DNA from: Limonium bicolor
Lineage: Eukaryota > Streptophyta > Magnoliopsida > Caryophyllales > Plumbaginaceae
Direction: 5' to 3'
NCBI GenBank assembly: GCA_023374045.1
Contig: CM041776.1
Span: 284,283,873 to 284,347,872, forward strand
Length of the DNA: 64,000 nt
Part shown: in pieces, positions 12,277 to 23,818 of the stretch
Numbering within the stretch: position 1 is the stretch's first letter
How the letters are laid out: each line of letters begins with the position of its first letter
The notes under the pieces: generated by a model
What the model saw: the letters and a program-made list of their open reading frames with translations, nothing else
Database searches by the model: none
Told to the model about the DNA's origin: nothing
Made by a program: the position numbers and the translations under genes

Positions 12277-12523
12277 CTAGCTGGTATGACGGTTTTGTTA
12301 CTCAGAAGGCGTATTGTAAAGTCTAACTATCTATGTAGTAATATATGAAATATTTATAACGTCCTAAGGACGGTTCGTATGTACATGAAGTAAGTATGGG
12401 ATAGGGTCACGCGCCTTTCTGGAATTCTCACTTCCCAATTCTACCCCAGTTCCCCAGTTTTAAGTGCACCTATAATCTAAGTATTTCACTCGGCTTGTTT
12501 TCTCGGGTTCAGAGCATAACTAC

Positions 12524-12535
12524 GCTCTGATACCA
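12524..12535 (-). promoter_or_regulatory. Primer-binding site of chromovirus A
   Basis: On the minus strand TGGTATCAGAGC, complementary to the 3' end of plant initiator-Met tRNA, five bases after the end of the 5' LTR (GGGGCGTTACA). It fixes the orientation of the element. Confidence 0.92.
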
Positions 12536-12540
12536 ATTTC

Positions 12541-15500
12541 TGTAACGCCCCTATTTAACATATTTATAGCGGAAATAAAATACTAAAGGCGTACAGACCA
12601 TCGGGTTCCAAACACCCGGTACCAAACCTCACCAAAATACAACTTAATGATTACAACTGTCACGGCCTGAACCTCGAGAAAACTTAACAAAAAGTAAGCA
12701 GTAATAAAACATATAAACTCTCAAAACCTAATCCCATCCCAATCACTCGTTCTCTTCGTGGCCACCTGTAAAATAACTCGTACCTGCAAGATAAAACCAA
12801 GCAGCCCACCCCGGGAGGGGTGGGTTAGTTCCCTGGAATGGAACTGGTACGATCCTCCAAAAACAAACTCATAATACAACTCTTAAATAAATAATAGCAA
12901 GAAAAACAACCACTTAAACCACACAAAGGAACAAGACATTTCACAAATCACCAAATCAAGATAACAAGATAAGAATAAAGATTAATAACAGAAAAATAAA
13001 GTTAGTGGAACAAAATCACATTATGTGTTAGTGAACATCCATTGCCTTAGTTAAACCCAATTCCCGTTAGGAGTAGAAAGACTCAGATAGTCACAAAGAA
13101 CTAGGAATGGAAAGATAGATCCAAGGACCAATAACTCAAGAGTAGAATAAAACCAATTGGGAGAGATGGCCCCCACCGCCAGATATAAATGTCCGTATGG
13201 ACGAGGGATATACAGCCCCCTGCTGTCAGATTAAAAATGTCCTGGTGGACGAGGGATATACAGCCCCCTGCTGTCAGATTAAAAATGTCCTGGTGGATGA
13301 GGGATATACAACCCCCTGCTGTTAAATATAAATGCCCCTATGGGCGAGGGATATACAGCCCCCTACTGTTACCATTGAAGACGCGCGCATGTCGAAACCT
13401 CAAGAACCAGCTCACGGATGAAACGATATCCAGAGTCAAAAGAAGAATTTCCAAGATTGACCTTTTCCCAAATTCCCACTAGATCACTAACTACCCAGAG
13501 CAATACCAAAACACTCAGTCCTATAGAGTGCAGAAGCGTAAACCTTAAGCAGTCAATGTCTAACGGGGCACCAAATAGAAGGAACCAATACCCAAGTGAG
13601 TTTCGCATTCAAGGCTCAGTTAGTCACACAAGCTGAGTTAGTCACACAACCATTTCCTTTTTAGAAATTCCTCTTAAAGTCAGTTAGCGTTTTCCAAAAC
13701 ATTCCACAAGTCAAACAGCAAAAATATCGGAGTACGAGAAATCGTACCTGGTATGTGAAGAACAATAAATAACTCGAATAAGTGATTCCCCAATAGTAAC
13801 CTATAATTAAGGTGTTCCAAGTGTCGATTAGTTAAGGGACTTACAAACTAAACAACCTTCTCTTCTTACTGATTAATAGTTCCAGGTTTACCATTATCCT
13901 CTCACAAAGATTTGGGCTTGACTTGTTAACTAAATCCTTTACTAGGCCCATTTCGTTTAGTTTAGAACGATTTAAAATTTATTCCTGAGAGTGGCCCAAA
14001 CTCTCTTTGAATTGTTTAAGTGGGCTTTTGGAATTCATAGACTTGGGATTAGTAAGTTAACCCAAGACCGTGTTACGATTATGTTGTATAATTAAACCCT
14101 TAAGTTAATAGTGACTATTTAATTACACACCGATTAAAACCTAAGGTTTAACATATATATATATATTCTACTTATTATAACTATCACAAGGCATATTATT
14201 TCCCTCATCTATTTTAATGTATTTACATACATATATATTTATATATATCTTTATGTATTAAGATTCACCCATAACATTTTTAGGAAATTTTATTGTATTT
14301 ATTTATGTTTAACAACCTCTAGGCATAACACAACCGACATATGGTTTAATAAATAAAATGTTTTCCTTTATTTACTTAGTATATATAAGTATCCCTGTAT
14401 TAGAATTTAACTAAGACATCCCCTATGTAACTTATTATATTTAAACTATCTTATTACTACAACCTTTAACTGCATTCCAAGTATGTTTCATTAAGTATTT
14501 CTTCTACTATATCTTAGGTTTCTAGCTCTTATAATATTTAGTTATTATAAGTGTTAATTTATTAGTTCCTTGCTTTACTCTAAGTTACTACCTTATTCCC
14601 TTTTTTATATATGCCTAAATAATATATATATATATTCCTTAGTATAATTAAAAATATTAACTCCCATATAGTATAATAAATAAAACGTAAAAAATAATTA
14701 AATTCCATGATTTACATAAGTTTCTACTTAAATAAGTATATATACATATATGTAAATAATTTCACTTCTCTTAAAAGCTAATACCAAAACATTTATAAAC
14801 TTACTTTATAACATGTTAATTTAGTGTTCCATATTTTTCCCAGCTTAAAAAGTTTATTAACAAACCATACTTTAATTTTTGGTTACATTAAAAACCATAT
14901 ATTATAAGTTATTCTTATGAAAAACTCATAAACATAATTTTTAAAACCTTTTACCATTCCCAAAAATTCCCAAATTTAATATACAGTAACCATAACATTT
15001 TAGACATATTATAAAATTTTTATTCCATAAAAATATCTTTTTAATTTAGCCAAATAATTCCAAAAAACCCGTAACTTGCAAAAATCAAAACTTATGTTTA
15101 AAAACTCCAAAACCATAATAATTTAAATCAAAATAAACTAAATTTAATAAGGAATCTATGGTTAAAATTTCAAGTCAAAATACATTCGAGAAGGTATTTA
15201 AATTAATTCAACAAGTTAGGGTTATTTACTGGAATTTATAAAAACCTAATCTGAAACGTTTTAATCTCGGCCGTCCGTTTCTTTTAACTACGATCGGACG
15301 GCCCTAAACTTCCGAGTTCATCAGCGAACCCAGAACCCAACCCGAGTACTAATTCACGTTTTTCTCACAATCTACAGAACGAAATCGAGTGATTCTTGAT
15401 TCTATGGTTTCGAAATTAAATTACGGTTCTAATGACACCGATTTCCCCAATTATGATGCAGTATTCAATGGTTTACGAATTCGATTTCGAGGTTAGGGTT

Positions 15501-16824
15501 CTTAAGAGTTTTCAAATTCGATTCTCCCAAATTCACTCAATCTAAAGCGTAATTGATGCAATTGAATCGTGGTTTTGACCGATAATGTAACATAGTTTAG
15601 CAAGGTTGAAGGAATTTGAAGAAAACTTACCGGAGTTGTGCGAATTGAGTGAATTCGAATTCGAAAATCTGGAAAAGTTCGAACTTTCGAGCAGTTCACG
15701 AGGCCGACTTTGAGGATCTATAACTTGCAGCACAGATCGAGTTAGGCTATGTGTAAGGGCTTAATCGAAAGAGTAAACTTACCTCTACATATTGATAACA
15801 AGAACTAATCCTAACTCGCAACACACAGAAAGAAATCGAAGCTAGAAGTTGCGAGTTTACCTTGCGTTTTCTGGAAAGAAAACTGTGATTTTATGTGGTG
15901 GCGAAACCGAAACTTTAGACACCTTGTTCTTCCAAACGGTTGGGAATTGGCTTAGGTCATCAACATGAAAGTTTTAGAGGGATTAGAGCTCTTCAAAACG
16001 AGCTAAAGAACATGAAATTTGGCTGAGAAACGAAGAAGTTATGGCTAGACGAAGTTACCTGATTCGAAGGAAAAACTGGAAACTGCAGTTACGGTTTTAC
16101 AGGGTGGCTACTTTGATTCGATTTTCCAGTTGATTTAGGACGAGTTAGGGTTAGTGTGAGTTATGGTTGTTTAGAGGAAGTGTAGGAGAAGGCAACAAAG
16201 AAGACGACACTCAAAAATTCCATAAGATGAGAAAGTTATGAAGGTCACAAGATAGGGAAAAACCTGATTTCTGTTACCCAGATTATAGGAGATAAAATTC
16301 GTCTAAGTGCTGGGGCGTGAATCCCGAGGCGCGCGCTGACTCAGCAGACGTGCCACGTCAGCCCTTTTTCAAATTTTGGCTCTAAACTTCATTTGATCAT
16401 TACTTTGGCTAGGATGATCCGTTTTTGATGTTCTTTTTATCGATCTTCATGGTTTTCCATAACCTATTTATTGGTATAGGTTTCATGGCCTGGTTTGACC
16501 ATTCTCAAAAAGTCAACCCTAGCAAGGCTTTAGGGTTTCTAGAATTTCATATTGACTTTTATGTTTCAAAACAATGTTCCAACACTTCCTAAAATCTTTA
16601 TAATATAGTTGGGGTGTTTAGAAATTTTTCCAAGATTTATTGACTTATAAATCTTATTATTAAATTCATAATACTATATAATAATTAGGGTTAAATAGGA
16701 GAAAACCCCTAAATAAATTTCACCATTCCATATAATAATTTAATGTTCATAATTCCATATAATAATTTAATATTTAATAAAAGAAATCCCCTAAATTAAT
16801 TTAAATTAATTTAGGGGTATTTCA
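12541..16824 (-). repeat. 5' LTR of chromovirus A (complete, 4.28 kb)
   Basis: Read on the minus strand it begins TGAAATACCCC and ends GGGGCGTTACA. The part 13195-16824 matches 2536-6189. It contains the 48-bp tandem array, long AT-rich stretches and no protein-coding gene. The U5 end carries a TTTCCGCT motif also found in the LTRs of element C and of the solo LTR at 34731. Confidence 0.92.
13197..13373. repeat. 48-bp tandem repeat in the A LTR (5' copy)
   Basis: About four units, same sequence as 2538-2712. One unit has ACAACC instead of ACAGCC, so the two LTR copies have diverged slightly. Confidence 0.9.
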
Positions 16825-17255
16825 CACAAGCACTGAAGAAACCCGAAGAGCTTCATCTGATAATGGAGCAAGCCGTGGGTATTGCTCAACAACAAGAAGT
16901 ATAAACAATACCAGACCTCGAAGCTGACTTATACATCATCAACTTCTATGAGAATGGAGACCACCTTGAACTCCACCAGGATAAGAATGAAACAACGGAT
17001 TCTCTCACCTGAAGGAAACATGTGATGTCTTTGTCCATTGAAGATGATGCCGAATTCCTTTATGGCGAGCATAAAAGGATGGATCTGGCCAAGAAGATCA
17101 CATTCAAGTCAAGAGATGTTCTAATCATGGGTGGAAAGTCGAGGGTATTATACCATGGTATAAAGAAGATCAAACTGAACACGACACCCTCGATAGTGAT
17201 TAATGCCACTCACATGAGACCTGGACGACTGAACTTGACCTTTAGGAAGTATTAG
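16825..17255 (+). pseudogene. AlkB-like dioxygenase domain of element B (C-terminal part)
   Basis: The first half was separated by the insertion of element A. What remains reads EQAVGIAQQ, DLEADLYIINFYENG, then the iron site LELHQDKNE (HxD motif intact), SIEDDAEFLYGE, RDVLIMGGKSRVLYHGIKKI with the distal His, and RPGRLNLTFRKY followed by TAG at 17253-17255. In-frame stops occur just before DLEADL and after the HxD motif. The match with element C (GDVLIMGGQSRMLYHGIKKI) shows common descent, and both end at the same codon. It is a relic, but an independent witness that this element family carries AlkB. Confidence 0.88.
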
Positions 17256-17376
17256 CCATGTATTTCTTTAAGAATGTATAATTAGAATCACAATGAAATC
17301 AACGGTTGAGTAATAGCAATGTTTTTTATTTTTTGACTCGCTTTATACCTCAATACTTACTAAGTTTATGAAATAG

Positions 17377-17454
17377 GTTGTGAGCTAGGGAAGGAAGGTG
17401 CACTTAGTATTCTCACAGAGGCACTGGCCGGCGAAAGCGACACTATCCGCACAG
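17377..17454 (+). other. Predicted mini-exon upstream of protease, element B
   Basis: Bounded by AAATAG|GTTGTG and ACAG|GTATAA. In frame it reads CELGKEGALSILTEALAG and more, aligning with GCALGTGGILSVCNKAEAG at the start of the protease frame in C. The 17256-17376 spacer between the AlkB stop and this exon shows no coding sequence. Confidence 0.55.
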
Positions 17455-17535
17455 GTATAAATCAAAGTAAGAATGATTAAAACCTTAATCAATACCTTAA
17501 AGTAAGGGGAATAATATGTGAGATCGTTAACACGT
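17455..17535 (+). other. Predicted 81-nt intron before the protease of B
   Basis: Donor ACAG|GTATAAATC, the same as in element A. The acceptor has decayed to ACGT|GTACC. It separates DTIRT from GTFLVNG, exactly where A has its intron and C has none. Confidence 0.65.
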
Positions 17536-18555
17536 GTACCTTTTTGGTTAATGGAGTCATTGCATCGGTATTATTCGACTTTGGAGCCTCACATACCTTC
17601 ATATCTTCTTCACTTGCGAAGAAGTTGGGGCTAGAAGCTGTAGAGCTTCCAGATTTAATGGTCACTCTCCCGTCTAAGGGGAGGGTGCGATGCACACATT
17701 ATTACTGAGGAGCCACCATTCAGATTAGGGATGAGGATTTCCCAATCAATCTGATCTAGTTCAAAGGCTGGGGATTTGATGTGATTGTTGGGATGAACTG
17801 GTTGGAGCAGCACAAGAGCCGTATTCTCTGTGCTGAGCACCGACTGTTACTTAGGAGTCTTACAGAAGTTACAGTGTCAACCACCAGAGACCTAGAGAGC
17901 CATCAATGAAGATCTTATATGATATTTCCATGTTTAAAGAGATCAGGAAGTAGAACGAGGTGTTCCTTTGATATGTCCAGGACATGGAATGGGATCCAGA
18001 TTTTACAGCCACATGTGCTAGTGGTATCGGAGTTTCCCAACCTCCTTCCTGGGGAACTTCCAAGCTTTCCACCAGCACGTGAGGTAGAGTTAACTATCGA
18101 CTTATTACCGGGTACGGGACTGATAGCAAAGGCACTGTATCCCATGGCTCTAGCTGAGATGAATGAGTTAAAGAAGCAGCTACGAGACCTACTTGATAAG
18201 GGCTTTATACGCCCTAGTGTATCACCTTGGAGTGCCCCAGTACTCTTTGTGAAGAAGAAAGATGCCAGCCTCAGACTATGCATTGACTACAGAGAGTTGA
18301 ATGCAATCAGAGTGATAAACAAGTACTTGTTACCACAGATTGATGATTTATTCGATCAGTTGAAGGGAGCATTTGTGTTTTCTAAGATTGATTTGAGGTC
18401 AGGTTACCATCAGATCACGATTAGGGAGCAGAACATTGAGAAGACGACATTTAGGATGAGATTTTCTCCTACAAGTTTACAGTGATGTCATTCGATCTGT
18501 CAAACGCTCCAACAAAGTTCATAGATCTGATTAACCGATTGTTCAGAGAGCAGCT
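17536..18555 (+). pseudogene. Protease and partial reverse transcriptase of element B
   Basis: Begins GTFLVNGVIASVLFDFGASHTF: the protease box is DFG instead of DSG, which would destroy the active site. In-frame stops interrupt the following linker ([24 protein letters not shown]). The RT part, in one frame from 17919 to 18485, shows [49 protein letters not shown] and [12 protein letters not shown], and then breaks off before the FIDD box. Closest relative in the window is element C. Confidence 0.87.
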
Positions 18556-18559
18556 TATG

Positions 18560-18810
18560 TTGGTTAAGTAGAGATTACACTTGTATGTTAGATTCGAAAT
18601 TTAGTATGAACTCGGTGTGTATTGTATTGGAGTTTTAAGTTTGAATTTTCCAAAGTCAGACCATAACGTCTATGTTTAATAGGCCTTGTCAGTCACGTGG
18701 GTGACTGGCGGCGGTAACATTGGAAGTTGTTTGAGATATCCGCTACGAGTTAATGGTATTGGCGTTTTAAGTTTACTGGTAATTAATTGATTAGGAGACA
18801 GGGTGTTACA
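18560..18810 (+). repeat. LTR remnant attached to element B
   Basis: Shares with the end of the C LTR the block CACGTGGGTGACTGGCGGCG / CACGTGGGTGGTTAACGGCG, a TCCGCT motif and the terminus GGGTGTTACA. It lies directly after the broken RT, which suggests an internal deletion joining RT to the 3' LTR. Confidence 0.55.
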
Positions 18811-20329
18811 TATTTGTTTAATGTTTTCCTGTTTTGTTGTTTTCATTTCTGAAACCATGAGTGAGTAGTTGTTTTAGTTCCCCTGGTTGAGGAAGCGGAC
18901 ATTTTTTGTATGACTTATGTCATGTAATTGTTCCACTACTTTTTGACTAATGCAATAGTTTAATTTCAGTTCTTCATGCGCTCTAATCCTTTGATCAATT
19001 ATTAAAGCGACTTTTGTAGTTTTCTAATCAAAATGTGGTGCTGGTTAACAAGACATAGGAAGTTAAACCAGATTAACGACTAGAAGAATGGTCTGCCTAT
19101 AGGTTAATGTGTCTCCAATAGGAACTATTCTTCAAGCGATCATTCTGTTTTCGGATTACAACATTAGTTTGTTGCTAGTTCTTCTAAACAGTTAGAGTTT
19201 GTTGTATAAGACCCAGTCAATGTATTATATATAGTTCATGAGTTTATTGCAATATTAGTATAATTGTTACTAATAGGATTTGTAGAAATAGGTGAGCATA
19301 ACAACTCGGGATGCGCCTTTTACTTATCACATTTACAATTTTTTTTCCTGTGTTGCTTTCGTTTATTTTAATTGTTTTATTTCCTTTTGTTAATTTAGTT
19401 TTCAACTAAATTAATTAAACCCTAAAAAGTGACATTTTCTGTTTTCTTAGTTTAGTTTAGCATTCTCAATTAAATTTGTAATTTTTCTATTAATTGAACG
19501 AGATCCCTGAGATCGACAACCCACTCATTCACTATTCCATCAAAATGATAGGTACATTGCCTAGGAGGTAGAGATATAATTACATATATTTTTACCGCTA
19601 CAATAAGCCATATTTTTCATGTTGATAGTTCGTATATGTTATGCCCTAATACAGGTTTGAATTATGTCCTTAGATAATCATATATTACTCCTCTTAAGCA
19701 GTACATAATCATTGATATGGTTTATAATACGATATACATTAACTTCTTGTCTTAGCGCTCTTCCGAGGGTGGCGGTAACACCCATGATAAATAGGTTTCC
19801 GTTGTCATCACTAGAATCTCAAATTTAGGGGTGTTACATGCTTCAAATTCATCTTGAAAATCCTTAACATCACTTTAAAAGTAGAATGATATAGAAGTAT
19901 ATGTTACAAAAATTCAGGGTAGCAAGCTACAGGAGGCGCGGCCACCCGCACGCTGGAGCCTGCATAGCTGCTAGGTAGCAAGCCTGGTTGTATCCGCTGA
20001 GTGGCTAGCCTGGCTATAGGCGCTTGGTGGCTAGCCTAGACTGCTGGGCAGCTATGGTCTTCCCAGCTGTTTGCCAGCTGCAGGCTTCCTAGCAACCTAG
20101 AGTTCTACGTGTGACTGCATGACTAAGTAAAAATCTGACTACGAATAGCTTAGCAAATGTAATAATGAGAAAACCCAGCTCATGGTGAAAATATAGAGTA
20201 TGAATATATGTTTTATTGAAAGACTGTTACAATATTTTTTTATCTAAAAATTATAATAAATGTAACAATATAATATTTATACTCTAACACCCATTTTCAA
20301 GTCTTCTAACAGGTACAGACATATACTCT
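18811..20329. other. Gene-free stretch with an LTR-end-like remnant
   Basis: No coding region or RNA gene seen. At 19750-19838 the block GGTGGCGGTAACACCCAT, a GTTTCCGTTG motif and a GGGGTGTTACA end resemble the U5 ends of the neighbouring chromovirus LTRs, so this is probably another LTR relic. 19930-20110 is unusually GC-rich with many CTAGC and GCAGCT motifs; its nature is unknown. Confidence 0.4.
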
Positions 20330-21830
20330 TTAATACATCTCTTTAATTTTTCTCACTCAGAGATTAGTCATAAAGTCATCTATATGGCTACTATTTGGAA
20401 TATGCTCGACTGATATAAACCCCTTCTGTATTTTCAACCGTGGGTGGAGGATGTTTATTTCAATAAGCTTCGTCCTCTGGTATTGTACTAGATTTTTGGC
20501 TATAGACACTACGATCTATTGTCGTACTTCATTGGAATTGGTCACATTTCCTTAATGTCCAGCTCATGTATGACTCTACAAAGCCAAGCAAAATTACAAG
20601 TCACAATCTTCATTGCCCAGTTCTCATTCTCTACTAAAGATAAGGATACTCTTCTCTACATTTTAATTTCAGCTTACTAGTGATCCTCTTAGCATTATGT
20701 AGTACCCTCGATACTGATCTCCCTATGTAACTATCACATTAAGTTGTGAGACTGGATGTGGGTATATTGTTGAGATGAACACATAATTGCTTGTTCCTTT
20801 GATATAGTGAAGAGTATGAAGAGTTGACATCATGTGAGAGCTCTAGGTTCTTTAAGAAGTTGGATTAAGAACTGTATTGTGAATGCTAGGTATGGTCATG
20901 TATGTGTGAGGTGGTTAAGCTTGCCAATCAAACTCCTGTATGGTGTTAGATGTGTAGGTATTCACCATCATCTCTTCTCACTTTCATTCCTGGATGTAAA
21001 GGAGACAAAACAAACATTTTTCCAAAGAATTAAATTCATTTAGTAAATTAATGTAGAAGATTTTTATGGGATACTATCATCTGGTCTCATGGTGAAGGAA
21101 CCTCATCCGTATGAAATAATGCAACTTAACCGAATCTTTTATCCTGCATTCTTTTCTTAATTATTGTTTGACCAACTTTATTCATCAGAATAGTTCCCAA
21201 CAACACAAAGGTCATCATCATAAATAGCTAAGAAGGAAACAAGTTGATCATTCCTTTTCAAAAACAAGGAATAATCATTAAAAGATTTAATCTACCCTAC
21301 TAGATAAAGGAATCACTTAATCTGGCAAACCATTGCCTAGAAACCTATTTCATGCCACCTAAGGACCCTCTTAACCTGTAACTCTTAACTTTTTCCCCAA
21401 CCTTCAATCCTTTAGGGATTTACATGTATATTTCGTCATCAAAATTGCCATGGATAAAGGCATTATTAACATCCAATTGATCCATGGACCATCCTTTTAT
21501 TAATATCCACAACAAGAAGAGTTCTAATAGTGGACATTCTTACAAATTGAGGTGTAGTCCAGGCCATATCTTTGACGGATTCCCTTGGCATCTAGTCTTG
21601 CCTTGAATCTTTCTATTGTACCATCGACTTTCAATTTTTTTTAAGGATCCACCTGCAGCCTATGGTATTTTATGTTTGGGAAGCTTGGTAAACTCTGAAG
21701 TATTGTTGTGTTTCAAACTTCCAATTCTTTATTCATAGCTTCTACCTAGTGTTTTGATTTCGCAAGCCTCCTTATATGTTATAGAATCTTTGAGGTCTAA
21801 CGCTCTCCATAACATGTTTTGTTTTGAACC
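20330..21830 (-). pseudogene. Decayed Ty1/Copia polymerase relic (left part)
   Basis: Reading the minus strand through many stops and frame changes one recovers Copia-type landmarks: KVDGTIERFKARLDAKG and RYGLDY (RT start), a QLDV-NNAF-like block, IYM-IPKGLKVG, and further downstream RNase H pieces resembling RVIHELDIKE, the CDN box and IAKNLVQYQRTKLIE. The same relic continues right of the young Copia element at 27092-27540, which therefore inserted into it. Confidence 0.75.
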
Positions 21831-22087
21831 TATTGGGATACTATAGTATAGTTACTGGTTATTCTAATACGGCCCACATCTTGGCCCAACTCTCTGTATT
21901 GGATAGCCCAGTTCCATCACTTGTATACCTAGTTCCGTCACTTGTATATAGTCTCTTGTTCTTTAGGTTTAGCGTACTGTAGCTTATACTCTTCCGCACT
22001 ACTACTTCTTCCTCTCTGTACACATTCTTCTTCCCTGAAATAAACAAGCTTCTTGAATTGTTACCCTCATTCTTAATCGTGCTAACA
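21831..22087 (+). repeat. 5' LTR of the Copia element
   Basis: Starts TATTGGGATAC and ends CGTGCTAACA. The usual TG start appears mutated to TA in both LTRs, which places the change before this insertion; the target duplication GAACC supports this boundary. It contains a TATA-like TGTATATAG near 21950 and an AATAAA near 22037. Confidence 0.92.
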
Positions 22088-22099
22088 TGGTATCAGAGC
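22088..22099 (+). promoter_or_regulatory. Primer-binding site of the Copia element
   Basis: TGGTATCAGAGC begins at the first base after the LTR and is complementary to the initiator-Met tRNA 3' end. Confidence 0.95.
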
Positions 22100-22130
22100 T
22101 TTAGCTCGATTAAACTTCATTCATACAAAA

Positions 22131-23210
22131 ATGGCGGATAACGATGACGAGAAAAAAGACGAGGAAGAAAGCGTTCAGAACGAAGAAAGTGAGAATGAGT
22201 CGAGCGAGAAAGAAAACCTAAATTTACGAGATCAAGATCTGAACGATCCATTGTTTCTACATCCCGCCGACACCACTTCACTTGTTTTCGGAACCAAACT
22301 CAAGGGCGGTCATGGTTACGACCAATGGAAAAGGACGGCCACAATAATCTTGAAGGCGAAGAACAAGTTTGGGCTCGTCAATGGTCAAATCGTCGAACCG
22401 GATAAATCCTCTGAGCGCTACCCGATGTGGGAAAGAAGTAACAATGCTGTGATGGCATGGATATTGAATTCAGTCGAGAAGGAAATTGCAGAGAGTATAG
22501 TCTACTGCAACAACGCTCAACAAATGTGGGAGAAACTTTGCAAGAGGTATGACCTTATCAATGGACCTGAAATCTTCTCTTTGCAAAAGGAGATAAGTGC
22601 TCTCCAGCAGAATCAAGATTCCGTAAGCACTTATTTTACCAGATTGCAAAAACTTTGGGATCGTCTGAATGGATCAAGAAAAATATTGAGTTGCACTTGC
22701 GGAGCGGCAGATGACATAGACAGACGCGAACAACAAGACCGTTTGATGAAATTTTTAGATGGTTTAAATGAAGATTTCAAACAAGCAAGGGGGGCTATAC
22801 TATTGATGACTCCACTACCAGATCTGGAGCATGCGTACTGCTTAGTTGCCCAGGACGAGAAGCAGCGGAAAAATTCAGAGACTCGAAGCGATGATAACGG
22901 TGAGAACAGTCTCATCTTGGCGAATAAATCAAAACCACCTAGGAAACCTTCAGGAAGAAACTCAACCAAGAAATCATTCACCAACAACTCCAATCCATCG
23001 ACCAGTGGAAGAAAACCCTCACCCAAATGTACTAATTGCGCTAAACTGGGACACACACGGTCACAATGTTGGTGGATCATTGGTTTTCCAGAAGGTGAAA
23101 TGAGAAAGGCTTCACCCAACATGCAGCAGGGTCGGTTGTTGACCAGCAAGCAAAGAGAAACCAACATCAAAAGGATGAGTCTCATGAATCTTCACCAGTT
23201 GCTGGGCTAA
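22131..23210 (+). CDS. Copia Gag polyprotein part
   Basis: 359 codons from the ATG 44 bases after the LTR. An acidic Glu/Asp/Lys-rich head (residues 1-35) leads to the Copia-type N-terminal motif DPLFLHPADTTSLVFG, the Gag core (YDQWKRTATIILKAKNKFG, MWEKLCKRYD, FTRLQKLWDRL) and one zinc knuckle CTNCAKLGHTRSQC near residue 300 with the usual following WWIIGFPEG. The natural Gag-Pol frame is lost by a one-base change soon after the knuckle, so the last residues are out of frame and the TAA at 23208 is a consequence. In the parent, Gag and Pol were probably one open frame, as is usual for plant Copia. Confidence 0.92.
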   Translation: MADNDDEKKDEEESVQNEESENESSEKENLNLRDQDLNDPLFLHPADTTSLVFGTKLKGGHGYDQWKRTATIILKAKNKFGLVNGQIVEPDKSSERYPMWERSNNAVMAWILNSVEKEIAESIVYCNNAQQMWEKLCKRYDLINGPEIFSLQKEISALQQNQDSVSTYFTRLQKLWDRLNGSRKILSCTCGAADDIDRREQQDRLMKFLDGLNEDFKQARGAILLMTPLPDLEHAYCLVAQDEKQRKNSETRSDDNGENSLILANKSKPPRKPSGRNSTKKSFTNNSNPSTSGRKPSPKCTNCAKLGHTRSQCWWIIGFPEGEMRKASPNMQQGRLLTSKQRETNIKRMSLMNLHQLLG

Positions 23211-23212
23211 CG

Positions 23213-23791
23213 TTGGAGCAGGTCGACCAAATTGCAAAGTATATCCAACAGAAAAACAATAACCATGTGAAACAAGCAGCAAACTCCTTTGGGAGTTTTT
23301 CTGGTAACTGTATCTCTGCTCATCTCCTAAACCTTAAAACTAGTAATGACTGTTTAACTGAAGCTTTAAATAAAACTTGGATATTTGATTCTGGTGCTTC
23401 GGAACATGTTACAGGAAATAGAAGTATGATGCGTGAATTTATACCTCTATCTGAATATAAAGAACTGATATTGCCTGATGGAGAAAAATGCAAAGTTGAT
23501 TGTTTTGGTAGTGTTATTCTGTGTGAAGGTTTTGCTTTACCTGAAGTATTGTTTGTGCCCACGTTTACTTTTAATTTGATTTCTGTGAGCAAGCTAACTA
23601 CTCAACTGAATGTGAATCTGATTTTTTCAGAAAATGACTGTTTCTTGCAGGAATGTGAAAACAAAAATTGTTGTAAAGTGGGATACAGACATCAGGGTTT
23701 ATTTTTCTTAGATCCTATCTGTTTAGGAAAGTTTCTAAAAGAGAACAGCAAAACTAAATCAAGTGTTTTAGCTACCAAAGGAGAAACATAG
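23213..23791 (+). CDS. Copia protease region
   Basis: Continues the Gag-Pol frame after the frameshift. Contains the aspartic protease box WIFDSGASEHVTG and the conserved RQ-less block LPDGEKCKVDCFGSVILCEG followed by VLFVPTFTFNLISVSKL, standard for Copia proteases. It ends at an in-frame TAG (23789-23791) directly upstream of the GAG-pre-integrase segment; this stop is the second lesion of the element, since the frame continues unchanged beyond it. Confidence 0.92.
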   Translation: MEQVDQIAKYIQQKNNNHVKQAANSFGSFSGNCISAHLLNLKTSNDCLTEALNKTWIFDSGASEHVTGNRSMMREFIPLSEYKELILPDGEKCKVDCFGSVILCEGFALPEVLFVPTFTFNLISVSKLTTQLNVNLIFSENDCFLQECENKNCCKVGYRHQGLFFLDPICLGKFLKENSKTKSSVLATKGET

Positions 23792-23818
23792 AACAATCTT
23801 GTTTCTAAGAATCTCTTA

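Larger units (their letters stand above)
2536..16824 (-). mobile_element. Chromovirus A: AlkB-carrying Ty3/Gypsy retrotransposon
   Basis: Minus-strand Ty3/Gypsy element with long LTRs (4.28 kb for the complete copy), an initiator-Met tRNA primer site, Gag with two zinc knuckles, an AlkB domain, protease, reverse transcriptase, RNase H, integrase and a C-terminal chromodomain of the kind seen in Tekay/Del chromoviruses. LTR termini are TGAAATACCCC...GGGGCGTTACA. The 3' LTR (left) is cut by the Tat/Ogre-type insertion at 2535, so its missing part of about 650 bp should lie left of the window. The right end is inserted in the AlkB region of element B. Several frameshifts make this copy inactive. 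Confidence 0.9.
16825..18810 (+). mobile_element. Chromovirus B remnant (AlkB-carrying, interrupted by A)
   Basis: Plus-strand fragment starting in mid-AlkB because element A is inserted here, then a protease region and the first half of the reverse transcriptase, breaking off near 18555. It is followed by about 250 bp resembling the U5 end of a related LTR (CACGTGGGTGACT, TCCGCT, ending GGGTGTTACA at 18810). The rest of RT, RNase H and integrase has been deleted. The 5' part should lie beyond the left end of the window. Several in-frame stops show it is old. Confidence 0.8.
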
